Origin: Paramacrobiotus metropolitanus
Taxonomy: Eukaryota; Tardigrada; Eutardigrada; Parachela; Macrobiotidae
DNA length: 64,000 bases
Direction of reading: 5' to 3'
Assembly: GCF_019649055.1 (NCBI RefSeq)
Contig: NW_026570261.1
Span: 124,001 to 188,000, forward strand
Shown: piece by piece, positions 20,531 through 37,316 of the stretch
Numbering within the stretch: the first letter of the stretch is position 1
Layout: every line of letters starts with the position of its first letter
Notes under the pieces: generated by a model
Database searches by the model: none
Told to the model about the DNA's origin: nothing
What the model saw: the letters and a program-made list of their open reading frames with translations, nothing else
Program-made: the position numbers and the translations under genes

Positions 20531-23500
20531 ATATAAATACAATTCATTTTGTAGTTTTGTTTCTACAGAAATACAGTACATAGGAATGCTAAGAAATTAA
20601 ATTTAAAAAAAATTAAAATATTTCACGTATTCGTTTTTCTACAGCGGAGATCCGTTGATTGGCGTTCGCTGTTCGATTTCTGCAGATATATGGATTTACG
20701 GCGTGTCACGCGGTGGCTTGATGAGTGGCGAGCACAAGATTATTTCAGGTCTTAAACAATGTTTTAATGGCACATTAGGCCGTTTTACGGTGTGCAATAG
20801 GCTCCGTTAAACACTGCCACATGTGCATCATTAGCCCATCAATTGACCGGCTAATTTCTACGTATCATGTGTTGTTCCTGATCCGAAAACCAATATTAAC
20901 GTAAAAGCCAATGTACTCGACAACAAAATGACATTGAGCGCTATTTTTACATTTCTCCGATTTGTCTCCGCACCAGTTTTCTTGTAAGGTCAGCCTGGCA
21001 GATTTCAAGAACACATCAACAAAAAAATGTTAAAGATTTAAGAAAAGATCCGTAATTTGTGCAAAACAAATACAAGTAAAATCCTATAGCGCGCCAATAA
21101 AATTCTCTAATTTGTGTAAAACAAACAAAAAAAAGTACGAATTTGAATTAATGGAAGTACGTGTAAATTAAATGAACAGAAATTACAGAATTACAGAATT
21201 TGCAAAAAATATACGACATGTTGAGATAAATATTCGACTAAAATTTAGTAGCATTTGCTTGAAAAAATTTGAAACTTTTCCAGTAAATGTAAACGAATTC
21301 TGCGTAAACTATACTGCACATAATTATAAACCGAAATTTTATTGCTTTACACCGCAACAAACGTTAATGTTAATTTGATACATTTCTCAGAAATGTTACT
21401 CGTTAAAAGATAATAAATTTTTTCACCTGTTTATTCGCACCGTTAAACTTAACTACGTATGTATGCATTTTACGTTTTTTAAACGCAATGCTTCGCGCAT
21501 GAGTGGCGGCGCACCGTGAAAAGCCCCTAAAAATTTTCCCAATTGCGTTGTTCAGTATGCAGCGCAGTACGCACAATACCGCCTTAAACAGCCGCGCACG
21601 AAGGACGCAGCGGCTCGATTGACTGACCAGTCACCGTCAGTTGGGCACTGTCGAAGCCGGCACGCAACAACATCATCGCCGGGCCGCGGGTATACTTAAG
21701 GCCGTCGTGATTTGTTCGTCCACTGACAGCTGAAGATGAGCCGGGGCCTGGTTTTATGGCGGGTATATATCTGTACACGCAGTAATGGGCAACCTTTGCC
21801 GTGGTTTTATGGCTCGGATCTTTATGGCTCTGGGGACAATTAGCGCTTCCTCTATTACCGCGGCTACGAAAATCTCCACTTCCGGCTGGGCATGTGGATA
21901 TATACGCGCAGATGCGGCTGTTGTTGATGGCGATGGTTTCGACGAATAAATTTCCCCGGTGCAATCCGCGACGATTTTATAAATTATAAGCCGGATTTGT
22001 TTGCGGCTGTTTTTGCAGAGTTAATACATATCCGTGAATTGTTATCCTATAACAGTTTTCGTCATAATTCTTAAATGTTATTTCGTAGAAACGATTTTCG
22101 TAAATATTTTTCTACCAGAAGATGTTTTATTTCGTTTTATTTTTATGGAAACGTTTTTCTATAATATTTTTTTCCTGTGCAATTCGTCAGCATGAAATTG
22201 GTGGACATTGTATTAGTTCACATTGCATATATTATGCACTTGCTCTGTAACGTATAACTTTGATTTCCTTGAAAGGACAAATTCCCAGTTAATTTCCAAC
22301 CTTCTTCTCTCTTTTAAATAGACTTCACGTGCGAAACGAAAATTCAAAAGATTTATTAAAATTGTTCAGTGATGCCCGTTTAAGTCTGTTTAAATGTAGT
22401 TCGTTCGATATTTGCTTGAGCGAACATTATTCAATAATTTTTGATTGGCATATACTTTCCCGGCAACCTGGCCTACATTTTCCGGTGACGTTAAAAAGGA
22501 GCTTATTTGAATCAGAAATTAATTTTTAATTTACGCGCTGTATTCCTCCAACTGCGCAATGCATGCCATTGCACTGGTGGCAAAAATTAATTCCCCAAAA
22601 GAAATACGATTTTCTCTAATGTTCTCTCAAAACCTTTTAATCATCGTTATTCTCCTATAGCCAACAAGACCACCGTCACAAACGGGTCTCAACATCGCCG
22701 TTCGCTGACACAAATTACTCTCTGACTACATATATATCCCGTATTACTCTGCGCCGTTCCCTTAATCCCACGTATTTCCCTGTAGAGACCGCTATGTAAG
22801 CGGATCAGGTGTCATTAGCATCTGTATACAGCCACCCGGCATTACACGGCGGCGCCGGCGGGTATTTTTTTATAGATATTCCGGTCATCGAAATTAACCA
22901 TCGATGGGCTAATTTGATTCTCTCCATTATCCGCCATTTGAACCGGAAACACCTCGCAGCATTTTTCCCGGAATTTATTTTGTTCACCGGATATGTAGAA
23001 AAATTTAAAATAAATACGGAAAATAATCCGTTATTGATAGTATATATCCCACGTGTTAGCTTTTTCTGGATTTTCTTCCAACGTCAGCGCGTCCCTGTTG
23101 AGAGGCACTTGAGGGTGGTGTTTGAATAATGCAGCGGTTTGTAAAGAGGACATACTTATAAATTTCTCAGATATGCCCGATTTTCTTGGCAGCTTTACTC
23201 CCATAGTGATCTCCATAATGTATAAGAGGATAGGATAAGAACAGGCGGTGGTGTAGTGCACTGGGAAACAAAATGCCGGAAGCGTCATGGCGACCGGAAT
23301 AAATGCCGCGCATGGCTATATTGGTATATGCTGCTACGTATATCCGCTTGTGCGGGTAACGCCTGTATTCCAGTTAGATGGTTGATGCCGCTCAGACGCA
23401 ACGGCGGCGTATTAATACACCGGAAATTAACGGGAAAATTTATCCTGAAGTATCACCTGTAAAGTTCAGCGCATCACGAGAAATAATTGTACTGCTAAAA

Positions 23501-24649
23501 TGAGTCAAACTGCTTTTTTAATTATATAAAATCCTGCAAATGTTTGCCGGGAAATCGTTTTGCCATCGATTTTTTGTGAAATTTATTTAAAAGTGAAAAG
23601 TTTCATTTGACGTTACTTTATAAAACGGAATCGGTATTAAATGCGTAGCTTGCAGATGCCGGTTTGCGACAAAATATGTATGTTTATATACAGAAATTTT
23701 AACTTTATTTGTAGGCAAGTTATATCATATAAAAATTAAATCTAAAGTAAATATACATAGTAACTATGGAACTGTGTTAATAAAATGTACAACATTTATG
23801 CCTTTAATAAATATGAGTAAATATAAAATATTTACTTTTATGTACAGAAATTTTAAAAAGCCTAAGTATATTTTAATTGCAAATTTTATTATATGTAAAG
23901 TAGATTTAGAGCTAACACAAAATAAGATAAATCCAAATAGATTGCCCCCATTTTATTTAGGTGCATCGAGCAAATTCCATAAATATATCGAATTGTCTGC
24001 AAAGAAGACAAAAGTATTGATGTACACACATGTATATACAACATCGGGGTTCTGTCAATAAATGGCTTGTTAACCTAGTAATATTTAATATTTAATAATA
24101 ATATTTAATATTTAATCGTAATATTTAATCGATGGCGCGTATTCACAGCGGGATTATCAAATCAGTAGCGCCGCTTTTTGATCCATAAACCCCATCTGAA
24201 TATGGATTACGACGCGGTCCGGCAACAGCAGCACGACACGCCGAGAAAGTGGAACATTCCCGGCTTTGCCGCTACCCGGCAATCATCGTCGCTTCAACCG
24301 GATACATTGAATATTAACCATTTGTCCGGGTCTACGAGATGATAATATTGATACAGTGTAATAATTATAAATAAAGCAATCAATTTTTTATGGATGAAAA
24401 GTGGTAACTAATAATATATTTTTGTAAGTGGTTGTAAAAACACTGAATGAATTCCTGGAGCGTCCGCTCATATCGAAATGGATGATCGGTTGTAAAGTAC
24501 TCGTAACTTACGATTAATTGATGCACACTGTTGCACAGTACTTTCTGTGTATACAGTCAGGGTTTCTATATTATGGCATTAACGTGGCCGCCTAGGTCGG
24601 CCGCAGGAAGAATGGCAGTTTGTACTGAGCTTACTGTTAGCTACAATTT
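20531..24649. other. AT-rich intergenic DNA, no gene recognised
   Basis: No frame longer than about 125 codons and none with recognisable motifs or splice support. A tandem TAATATTTAATAT array lies at about 24078-24130. Confidence 0.35.
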
Positions 24650-24837
24650 TTAATTACCGGTATATATATTTTTCACATCCTGCAGCTCACCGCTTAACTT
24701 TACCGTGTTGATGTCTACCCATTTGCTAGTTATAGGCTGTCGGATGTTTCTCCAGACTGGCTTGCTAACAGCGGGGTTAGTGAATGACGGTTCGGCCCCG
24801 AAGAGGGCACGTAACTCGTGTGCGTTTTTCAAAAATT

Positions 24838-25060
24838 AATTTCTCTGATTTGACCGGACTGTACTAATAAAAATCCACTTACTACCCATTACCCGAAACA
24901 CATAAACCAGGAAGCCGTTAATTATAATTATAGACACAAAACTTGACCCCACCATCTCGTTTGCCAGCTAGATGATGCACATACCGGTATTACAGACATA
25001 ATATTTTATTAAAGTACGCTTGTATTACCGGCAGACTTTTGCCGAAGTTTAAGTTCGGAT
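24838..25060. repeat. Segment duplicated at 33867-34090
   Basis: Shared phrases in the same order include AATTTCTCTGATT, AATAAAAATCC, CATAAA or ACACATAAACC, GGAAGCCGTTA and a TTGCCG/CCGGCA stretch. At the other site the segment lies just beyond the SIAE stop. A minus-strand 61-codon frame immediately before it (24650-24832) has no recognised family. Confidence 0.55.
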
Positions 25061-25238
25061 TTTCTGTCGCGGTTTACATAATATAATCCTGATCGAGAAG
25101 AAGTGGCTCTCGACAAGAGCAACATGCAATGCCGCACGTGGCAAGAATAATAATTATAATTACCGCCAGTGGAATGTGGATATTAGAAATAAGAAGTCCG
25201 AGTTCCGTAAAATTAAAGTTCAGTGTCTGCACAAGCAA

Positions 25239-25306
25239 ATGAATGTAAATATCTTCTAGAATGAATGCAAATATCTTCTAGAGCAGATGAATGTAAATAT
25301 CTGCTT
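25239..25306. repeat. Short tandem repeat, three copies of ~27 bp
   Basis: GAATGTAAATATCTTCTAGA and close variants occur three times in direct succession; the last copy ends in CTGC. Confidence 0.8.
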
Positions 25307-25471
25307 ATTACATATAAACATAGAAGAAGCCTTCGTATACTTGACGGGCTAGCAATACCGGAATTGTCGGCTTTATATATTTGACCTTTAGCAAGCATGA
25401 TTTTTTGCCATTACAGTGCCAGTGTTTTTATCCGGTTTCTCATTCTAGCGCATGGTCACCGGAAATGAGCG

Positions 25472-25866
25472 GTGAAAGTCCAGTCCGAAATTACGGACGC
25501 AGTACAAGTATACATATGGCGCGATGTGGCGCCACTGTACGCTCTGGAATCCTCCTCCGTTAAGAGGGCCAATGGCAGCCCGCGACAAACGAAGCGGGGG
25601 GCCGGGCGGATCATGCATGCTGCCGGCATCACGGCCGGCGCAGGTGCAAACTGGGTTTCCGCCGGAAATGCGGTAATCTGGCTCTTCCGGAGGCGCGCAC
25701 CGCCGAAGATTACCACCGCGCGCGGTTGCATCGTGGGCCGTTGGCCGGAGTGTGTGACGGAGGAGTGCCGCAGCCGGATGAGCTGGAGCAGACGCGGATG
25801 TTCACGTGCTGCTACATAACCGGCACCGACCGCCTGCTCTGCTGCCGGCGGAAACATTTGTCCGAA
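25472..25866 (+). pseudogene. Broken secreted cysteine-rich paralogue
   Basis: Fragments WRD.APLYALESS, LGFRRKCG in a shifted frame, VTEECR and GTDRLLCCRRKHLS match, in order, the modules of the intact proteins at 38537 and 40414. Two module-1 cysteines are replaced (C to Y and C to S), the frame breaks at least twice, and no signal-peptide start is present. A decayed duplicate. Confidence 0.75.
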
Positions 25867-26123
25867 TTCCAAAGCATATTTTCTGAATGAAAGAATAGAA
25901 TTTTAGATAATTAGTGTTCTAAATAGCGTTGTTTTTTTAATTTTTCATTTAATTTATGGTTGCGGTGCCGCAGCATGCATTGCCCTGCGAGATGTAGGCT
26001 TTTTACACTGTAGTCTGTGGAGCAACTACTTTTCTTTTGAAAGTGCTGTAGCAAACGTTATACAATACCAACGATTATGACATTAAAAGCTCCTAAAGTA
26101 CCTAATGGATCAAAATTCCGCTG

Positions 26124-26621
26124 AATTATTTGATTATTCTGCTGCGAATACGAACCGATTCAACTGCATCGCTGAAGATTTTCCCGCGGTAGTTCGTAAT
26201 CTCCACCCGGAAGTGACGCCGCGCAGCAAGTAACAGTCCATTAGGATGTACATATATCTGGGAAAGAAAAAGAACTTGGTTAGTTTTCTTCTAAAACAAC
26301 GGCATAACATAGATAATATCTGTGTTGGTAATCAGCTTTTAAAGCAAAAATAATAAAACAAGTAAATAAATTGGAAAAATAAAAACTTAGAGTCAAAGTA
26401 AAATCGAAGTACGGATAGTACGCGGCATAGTCTGCATGATCATCGAAAACAATAATAATTACAATGGCCCACGTGCCAAGACCGGTCATCACCGACATAC
26501 GCATAGTATGTGTATTGAAAATTTGAAATACGTGCGTTCGATCCAAATTCCATACAACCCAACGCAGCGATCGTGCGAACAATGATGAATAATTTCCTGT
26601 TCCCTTGGAGACAATCTCCAT
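26124..26621 (-). CDS. Putative small two-exon protein, unrecognised
   Basis: ATG at 26621 opens MEIVSKGTGNYSSLFARS. A downstream block 26260-26124 is preceded by a strong acceptor (long pyrimidine tract ending CCCAG) and reads IYVHPNGLLLAARRHFRVEI to a TAA. A GTATTT donor after codons for NLDRTH would join the two in phase 0 and give about 75 aa; read without splicing, the first frame is 113 aa with two hydrophobic stretches. The 5' part is duplicated in decayed form at about 38325-38400, upstream of the cysteine-rich gene. No family recognised. Confidence 0.35.
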
Positions 26622-26763
26622 AATATTACTGGGCGAGTGTACCGGAAATGTCGGTGTGTATTTATAAGTAATAGTACTTTATTTCTCAATATGTACAAGG
26701 CGAGCTTCGCTCAAAAAATATCATCAAATGAACAAATTTATAAGTTATAACATGTAATAATAT

Positions 26764-26857
26764 ACCGTCCGCGGTTTCGCGGTGGTCGGCTGCCACCACT
26801 GGGCGGTGACCGTGTGGACGAACGGGATAAGAAAGGTCATAAGCGGGATGGAACGCA
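26764..26857 (-). pseudogene. Inverted signal-peptide head of a cysteine-rich paralogue
   Basis: On the minus strand an ATG at about 26857 opens MRSIPLMTFLIPFVHTVTAQ followed by WWQPTTAKPRTV, closely matching the N-terminus of the intact gene at 38537. Its body lies nearby on the plus strand (26964-27109), so a local inversion separated the two. Confidence 0.8.
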
Positions 26858-26963
26858 TTTTAGCGTAAGTGCATGTAGCGGCACCGAAAACCGTGTCACA
26901 CCGTTCTGAGAGTAGGATAGTGTTATTGGTGTATTGGCGCTACACACTGCAAAGAACAAAAGC

Positions 26964-27109
26964 ATGCGTGTTAATATGTTTCTGGCGCGGTTCTGCTCCC
27001 TGGAGTCGGAGTGCCTCCCGGGCGAATGGGTGGCGGCGACCAGCGAAGAGCAGGACGAGCGGGATCGCAAGGACGGCTACATCGACTGGTGCAGGCTGGA
27101 AATTTTGTG
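26964..27109 (+). pseudogene. Body fragment of the same cysteine-rich paralogue
   Basis: After a WRG-like remnant the frame reads LESECLPGEWVAATSEEQDE, DRKDGYID and WCRLE, matching module 1 of the gene at 38537. Module 2 is absent. The signal peptide is on the other strand at 26764-26857. Confidence 0.8.
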
Positions 27110-29178
27110 AGTCAAAAAGAGGAAGGGGAGTTCCATATAATTTGATAAAATTGTTTAATTTGTTCTTATGGCTGGATAATTTGGGATCCGTGCCAGTATG
27201 TCATAATGCAAAGCGCCGCTTACCTCTTTGTGCATAACATGCAACACTTAGATTTTTAGCGAATGAAATTTTTAATCACCAAACTTCCGGTAGCGCTTCG
27301 AAACATATACAGGCGCTTCACACGAAAAAGACCAGCCCATTCGAAAAGAAAACAAACAAGTTACAAGAAAACCAGAATCGAAATTACGGAAAGCAAAATA
27401 TCAACCTAAAATTGATAACGAAAAATCGAAACTACCAACAGCGTTCGTTAAGTTCAGTAGCAGTCAGCAACATCAAATAAATGCGAAAAAGCAAACTGGC
27501 GAGGATGAAGTGAAAAGCAAAAAATTTTGACCCAATAAAATTTCCCTCCTCAAAAATTCCCTTCCTCCTCTGACTTTGGCATTCTTACATGATCCAGTAG
27601 CCGCATAAAAGGGAACAAACAATACAAAAAAAGCACAGCGTATCGGTATTGTCTGTTCCCTCCGTGGTTGATACGCTTTATCCAAATTCATTATGCTGAA
27701 ATATATGACGACTCGCAGGCGTCAGCCATTGTCGTTCTACAATAGTTTAGACTGCTCAGTCTAAACTATTGTAGAACGGCAGTGCATCAGCTTTATACGA
27801 GTATTTTTCGACAGAAGTAGACTAACAAAAGAATATGTACAGTATGTACACAATGTGAATACAGGTGTCTAGACCACAAGGCCTCTAGTGAAGGCGTCAC
27901 TTCTCTGTTTCGACTTATCTGTCGGTCACCTTTCAATTTGCTATGATGGTTGCTGCGGACTGTGCCGGGTGCGGATATTGTAGAGAAATCGTACCTTTTC
28001 AATTGAAATTTGTATCTATGTGGTCAGCTATCCTGTGTACAAATTACGAAACATGATCTTATGAGCTCGTATGCACGATGCTTAATCATACTGCTGACTC
28101 GGAAAATTAGGCCCTCGTTTTGTTGTACACGCAAAGAACCGCATAACTTCGTCCAGCCACAGTTATGGCATTTGTGAACTTCTATTCTGGTTTTCCATAT
28201 CTCGGCAATAACATACAAGTATTGTAGTGTAATACGAGTACATTCAGTTTTCAGTCTATTGGAAATGATCATTTAGTAACAGATCATTCGTTTTATTTTC
28301 TCGGACGATGAAAACTTCCAGTCCTTTTGATTCGACAGTTTTTGTGTGGCGATTTGCAGTTTTGCTGCATGCGATTCCGATTGCCGCGATTCTCTTGAAG
28401 AATAATGGTGAGTACAGTTTCGTATGATAGTGGCAAATTTAAGAGCGCCCCCCGGCATTTTTCCAAAATTAGGTACTTCAAAAAAATACGCGAGAGTGTT
28501 GCATAAAAATAGTGACTACTTTTGCGTAAAACCGAATAAATCATTATTTTTGTTAAATTTTTAACGATTTTTGCAGTAAAACCGACTGTTAGGTCACCTT
28601 CCGCGTGAAAGTAGCTCTTTAGTGTGCTTTTATACATTTATTTTTCAATCACTGCGCGAAAGAGGCATTCAGAATTCATAATCTATAATACACAAATGTT
28701 TTAATGTGTACGTACTCTGTACATTAACTCGTTTATTGATAAACCATGCTACAAGCCGTGTACAAGGTGGGCCTTACAAGAAAGTCTTAATATTTTACAG
28801 TTTTTTATGGGATTTTTAGTAAGTCCCGAAGTAAACACGTGCGTCAGCTTCGCGTTTCGCGCGGAAGCTAACTTTTTCCGCGGACTGTGCCGTGATTTAT
28901 TCGGTTTTAGAATTTATCTGTATACGAGATTAATTACTTCATGCCCGTTCGCTTTCGATGTAGGAATTTTGAATTAATCCTGCTATCTTAATAGAATTTC
29001 TAGCAATTTTCGCATCATGATCTCATGTTGGCCTCGCCCGAAAACAGGCGATTGTTGTAATTTTTTGCCACTTTGCTTTGCCCGCAAACTAAGGCTGCTT
29101 AATTGCTTTTAAAAAACATTAGTGCAATTTCCGCAGTAGATTAGTTCGCTGTCTTTTGGGTTCCCGACCGGGTTCTCA
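27110..29178. other. Intergenic, no gene recognised
   Basis: Contains a strong palindrome at 27727-27784 and otherwise only short frames without support. Confidence 0.35.
27727..27784. repeat. 58-bp near-perfect palindrome
   Basis: Two 28-nt arms are separated by CT at 27755-27756. The arms differ at two positions, both of which would be G-U pairs in RNA. The 2-nt loop is too small for a typical microRNA precursor; a cruciform-forming palindrome or a decayed fold-back is more likely. Confidence 0.9.
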
Positions 29179-33622
<4,444 letters not shown>

Positions 33623-33865
33623 ACGCTTTGAGCACTAACAAGAAGTAGCAGCTGTATCCGTATTCCATCCTGTCGGCTGCAAAATGACCTTTTCGTTTTA
33701 TTAGCATGCTTATTCTTTTTGGATTACTGTAACGTCATTAGCTTTTTGAAAGAACAGAAGCAGTCGCTCCATTTATCTTTTTGCATTTAAGTTGCAACTG
33801 TGCATGGCAACATTTGGCCTTAAAAAAACAAAGTAATTCCTAAATACACATTCTGGTTTTCATCC

Positions 33866-33871
33866 AATAAA
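33866..33871 (+). terminator. Candidate polyadenylation signal AATAAA for SIAE
   Basis: First AATAAA after the SIAE stop, 244 bp downstream, on the coding strand. Confidence 0.4.
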
Positions 33872-34090
33872 TTTCTCTGATTGTATTCTTCCTATAATAA
33901 AAATCCGCTCACTCACCATTATGCGTCAAACAGTACATAAAACAAGGAAGCCGTTAGTTATGAACAAAACTTTTAACAATTCGATCTCGACCCTTCTCCT
34001 ACTTTAGAGTCTAGACCATGTACTCGTACATGAATAGCAGACATCTGTTATACTTGTGCAAAAACTTCCGGCAAATGTTTACCGGAAGCA
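33867..34090. repeat. Segment duplicated at 24838-25060
   Basis: See the partner copy; the order of shared phrases is the same in both, in direct orientation. Confidence 0.55.
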
Positions 34091-34353
34091 ATAAGTTTTG
34101 GTTTCCTATTCAGTTTTTTACATATCATCCTGATCGCGACTGGAAAGAAAACCCATAGGACACCATAAATCATTCGATTTATTTTCACTTTAGAATTAGT
34201 TCCCCAGAATTAGCTCCCGCCGATGCTGCAAGTGTACACTGGTGTGAACAGCGATGAAAAGACAGTTGAGTAGGCGTTTTTCCTAAGCAGGTCGCACCAT
34301 CTACATGTATAACCGAATGGCATTTAAAATTGGTGCCAGTGCATTTTTCAATT

Positions 34354-35527
34354 TCAGCTGCTTTCAAGCGCCAAGGCCATATCATCCCAAGTTGCGGTAC
34401 TAGACGTTAGTTGTTCGTCAGCACATTCACAGCATATAAAACATCTAAGTTTATCGAAGGTCAATTTAAGCCCGATTCTGTAATTCCGACTGAAAGAAAA
34501 CAACAAAATTGGATTGAAAAGTGAGCTGAGAAACGTCAAAAAGTAAACAGTCGTACCAAACCCCTCGAGGTCAAGTTTCACATTTATCCCCATGATGCAA
34601 CGAAGGATGCAATGGAGTACAGCCGGGATGATTACCGTAAGCGTTATAGCAAAATACATACATTCGGCTTGCTCTGTACTCTTTACTCCGAAGAAAATTG
34701 CCAATGCTGCCTAGTTTGGTGCAGAAAAGGTGTGTTGGGAAAATTCTAATTCTCGTAGTATAAATGCTCTGGATGTCAGCAAACGCTGAGCTCGGTGATA
34801 CATACGCAGCAACAGCCTGATATATAGCCCAGTTACGATAAAAAGTGGAATGACGTACAGTATCGCTGTCAACACATGATAAAGAGCTGGTACAGATGTT
34901 TGTAAGCTGAAGCTCATGGGAACTGCTTGGCAAACACTTCCTGGTGGGAATATTCCTAAAAAAGAATGTTTTTATCAATGAAATTAATGAGTAACCTAAG
35001 CAAGCATATAGAATATAACACGCAGCCAGATAAGACAAAGTATTTCTTCCTACCAGTGTATAAAGTTAAGAGTTGCATCGTTGCAGATATCAGGAAAATC
35101 ACTAAACTCGTGACAATTTTATTATCAATCCACTTCTCGTGGAAGGCTGGATGCAAGGTCTTTAAATATCGGATACCGGAAATTGCAAGTATGTGGGCTA
35201 GATCTGATCTAGCCACTACGTCTTTTAACGAGGAATTCACGCATGGAGAAATTATATCATAAAATCCAGACGGGAGAACAAAATTTTGTGACAAATACGC
35301 CACAAAAAAGGAGGACATAGCAGTTTGTAAAATGTCCCAGACACTATTTGAAACAATAAAGCGCCTATCTGAGTACGTAATGCCCGATGAGGCAGTATTG
35401 CAATGAGCCAGAAACAATTGGCCACAACAATCAACACCGACAAAATCATCCCAAATACATCCACCACGGAAATGCCGCTACCAAAATGTACAAAAAAAAA
35501 CTGGATAGCTCCGATTGTCGGATCCAT
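34354..35527 (-). pseudogene. Rhodopsin-like GPCR, disrupted
   Basis: ATG at 35527 opens MDPTIGAIQFFFVHFG and TM1 (SVLIVVANCFWLIAILPH). A one-base shift near 35390 moves the reading to a frame with TM2, a TM3/ICL2 remnant (SGIRYLKTLHP in place of DRY) and TM4. A GT donor near 35050 joins to an acceptor before IFPPGSVCQAVP (about 34945), which supplies the ECL2 cysteine, then TM5 and ICL3. A TAG at about 34709-34711 interrupts just before TM6; the same frame continues through TM6 and TM7 (SSLFNPILLFSFSRNYRIGL) to the stop. Both defects would abolish a full receptor unless they are sequence errors. The ligand class is not identifiable. Confidence 0.68.
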
Positions 35528-35924
35528 ATGGCGATTCTCCTGTGTGGTTTTTCATTTCTGGGAAAAACAACGGTATTCTTTTGATATGGTAAACGTATCT
35601 CAGGTTTTGGAGAAATGATACAACCAAGGTGTAACAAAATTAAAATCTCTAAAGTATTTCCTTAAAGAAGATCTTTTAGCATTTCCGCACCGGCACTAGG
35701 CTACAGGAAAATAGATAATATATAAACAATGGTCGGCACTCTGTATGCATCTAGAGTTCTACAATATACGACGCACTGATAAGTACAGCATTTACGCTGA
35801 TTAAAGTTCATCATAAAACCAATTCGGTGCTTTCCTATGAAGACATTTGAGCGCTTTGACGTAGCTTAAACCAGGTTTCAGATGAAGTGTTTGTTATTTA
35901 CTTAACAGTAGAAGTAGGCATGTA

Positions 35925-36256
35925 CAAGCTTGTCCGGTAGTTTCCTACGTAAAGATACAGCTAGCGCGAAGTTTGCGCTTATAACGATGGCCACTTCACT
36001 ACGTTCATCACACTGCCTAATTATGCGCTCCGCAGTCAGATTGTCATTTACTGCACCGACCATTTTCTAGTCACTTTCCGAGGCAGTTACTATTATTCCC
36101 CTAAATTATATGGCGCGCAACAAGCTACCAGCCACCCAAATGCATGTTACGTGTTTAAACAGTGTGGCGTGGCGCGCCGTAGTGTGAAGTTTGGCGTAAC
36201 ACGCAAATTTGTGTAATTCGCTGTACAGATTCGTCAGAAATTACCGGACAAGCTTG
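35925..36256 (+). mobile_element. 332-bp TA-flanked MITE, copy A
   Basis: The ends CAAGCTTGTCCGGTAGTTTC and inverted CAAGCTTGTCCGGTAATTTC abut TA on both sides (35923-35924, 36257-36258). No ORF. The inverse copy is at 37806-38138. Confidence 0.88.
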
Positions 36257-36659
36257 TATATCGAATATGTCGCGTGTACTGCATTCGCATTTGTACTTGT
36301 GCTACGTAAGTAAATGCTTAATTGCCGCACCTTTACCATTAACGATAATTTTTCGCTACTTCATTCAGTAATGCGCGCAATTAGGTTGGCAGATGATATT
36401 CGTAAACGCTGTCAGTAATGTTGACCAGCCTATCTCTCTGCCATTCAGCAATGGATAAAAAATTTCCGCCGCTGTTTTTTACTACCGCAGCTAAGTAGTT
36501 ATTACCTTGCCGTCGATTGACTCAGCAGCCAGACATGAGTTAACTGCGCGCCAATAACTAATGCTTTTCGATTATTGACGGACACATCGGCGTTTCCTCT
36601 GGAAACATAATAAGCAGAGGTCATGCGGTTTTCAGCCGAGGTCATGCGGTTTTCAATTT

Positions 36660-37316
36660 ACGCTTTGCTTTGTTAGCGGGCTAGGAGGGCCTAAGAATAT
36701 TATCCGGTCACTCGACGGATGCAGCAAGGATACGTTAATAAGGGATTTGGCCCGGTACGCTTATAGTACCAAATTCGGGTACATACACGAGAACTTTCGC
36801 TGTCGCGCACTCCTAAACACTTTTTTGCATTGCTTTATGACATTTTATAGCCAAAGGATTTATATACACAGACGTGAAATCCGTTTGAGCGCGCAATATC
36901 CGATTCGGGAGTTATTAATAAAATAAATTCCAAAAGTTTAAACGCGCGGAGGTGTACCAAAAGTCTTATTATGAACCGATGCCCTTCAAATTTTGCACAA
37001 AAAGGCACATTACTATGAACATCGTTTTGGTATCGAACCAGCTTTCTACCATTTTTGTCAAATTTTACTTAATTTTTTAAATTTTTGAAATTCATTTTAA
37101 AATTTGAAAAAAATGGTAGAAAGCTGGTTGGTACCAAAACGATCTTCATAGTAATGTGCGTTTTCGTGCAAAATTTGAAGAGCATCGGTTCATAATAAGA
37201 CTTTTGGTACACCTCCGCGCGTTTAAACTTTTGGAATTTTATTTCATTAATAACTCCCGAACCGGATACCCGGCAACTTACCTTAGGCCATCTAGCCCGC
37301 TAATAAGGCAAAGGTA
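36660..37316. repeat. Outer inverted repeat around a fold-back element
   Basis: Left CTTTG.TTGTTAGCGGGCTAG (36662-36700) recurs inverted at 37279-37316. The arms are about 38 bp and enclose the long fold-back 36897-37268 and 180 bp of unique sequence, suggesting nested insertion. Confidence 0.65.
36897..37268. repeat. Long fold-back, ~170-bp arms
   Basis: Left arm 36897-37068 and right arm 37096-37268 are inverted copies with a few differences; the central spacer of under 30 bp is AT-rich. Arms begin TATCCGRTTCGGGAGTTATT. No ORF. This fits a fold-back MITE or a recent inverted duplication. Confidence 0.88.

Noticed and set aside
25472-25819. Intact 115-codon gene
   Set aside because: The frame mixes modules of the cysteine-rich family in wrong frames and lacks a signal peptide; it is a pseudogene.
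27727-27784. microRNA precursor
   Set aside because: The loop is only 2 nt and the arms are almost perfectly matched, unlike a Drosha/Dicer substrate.
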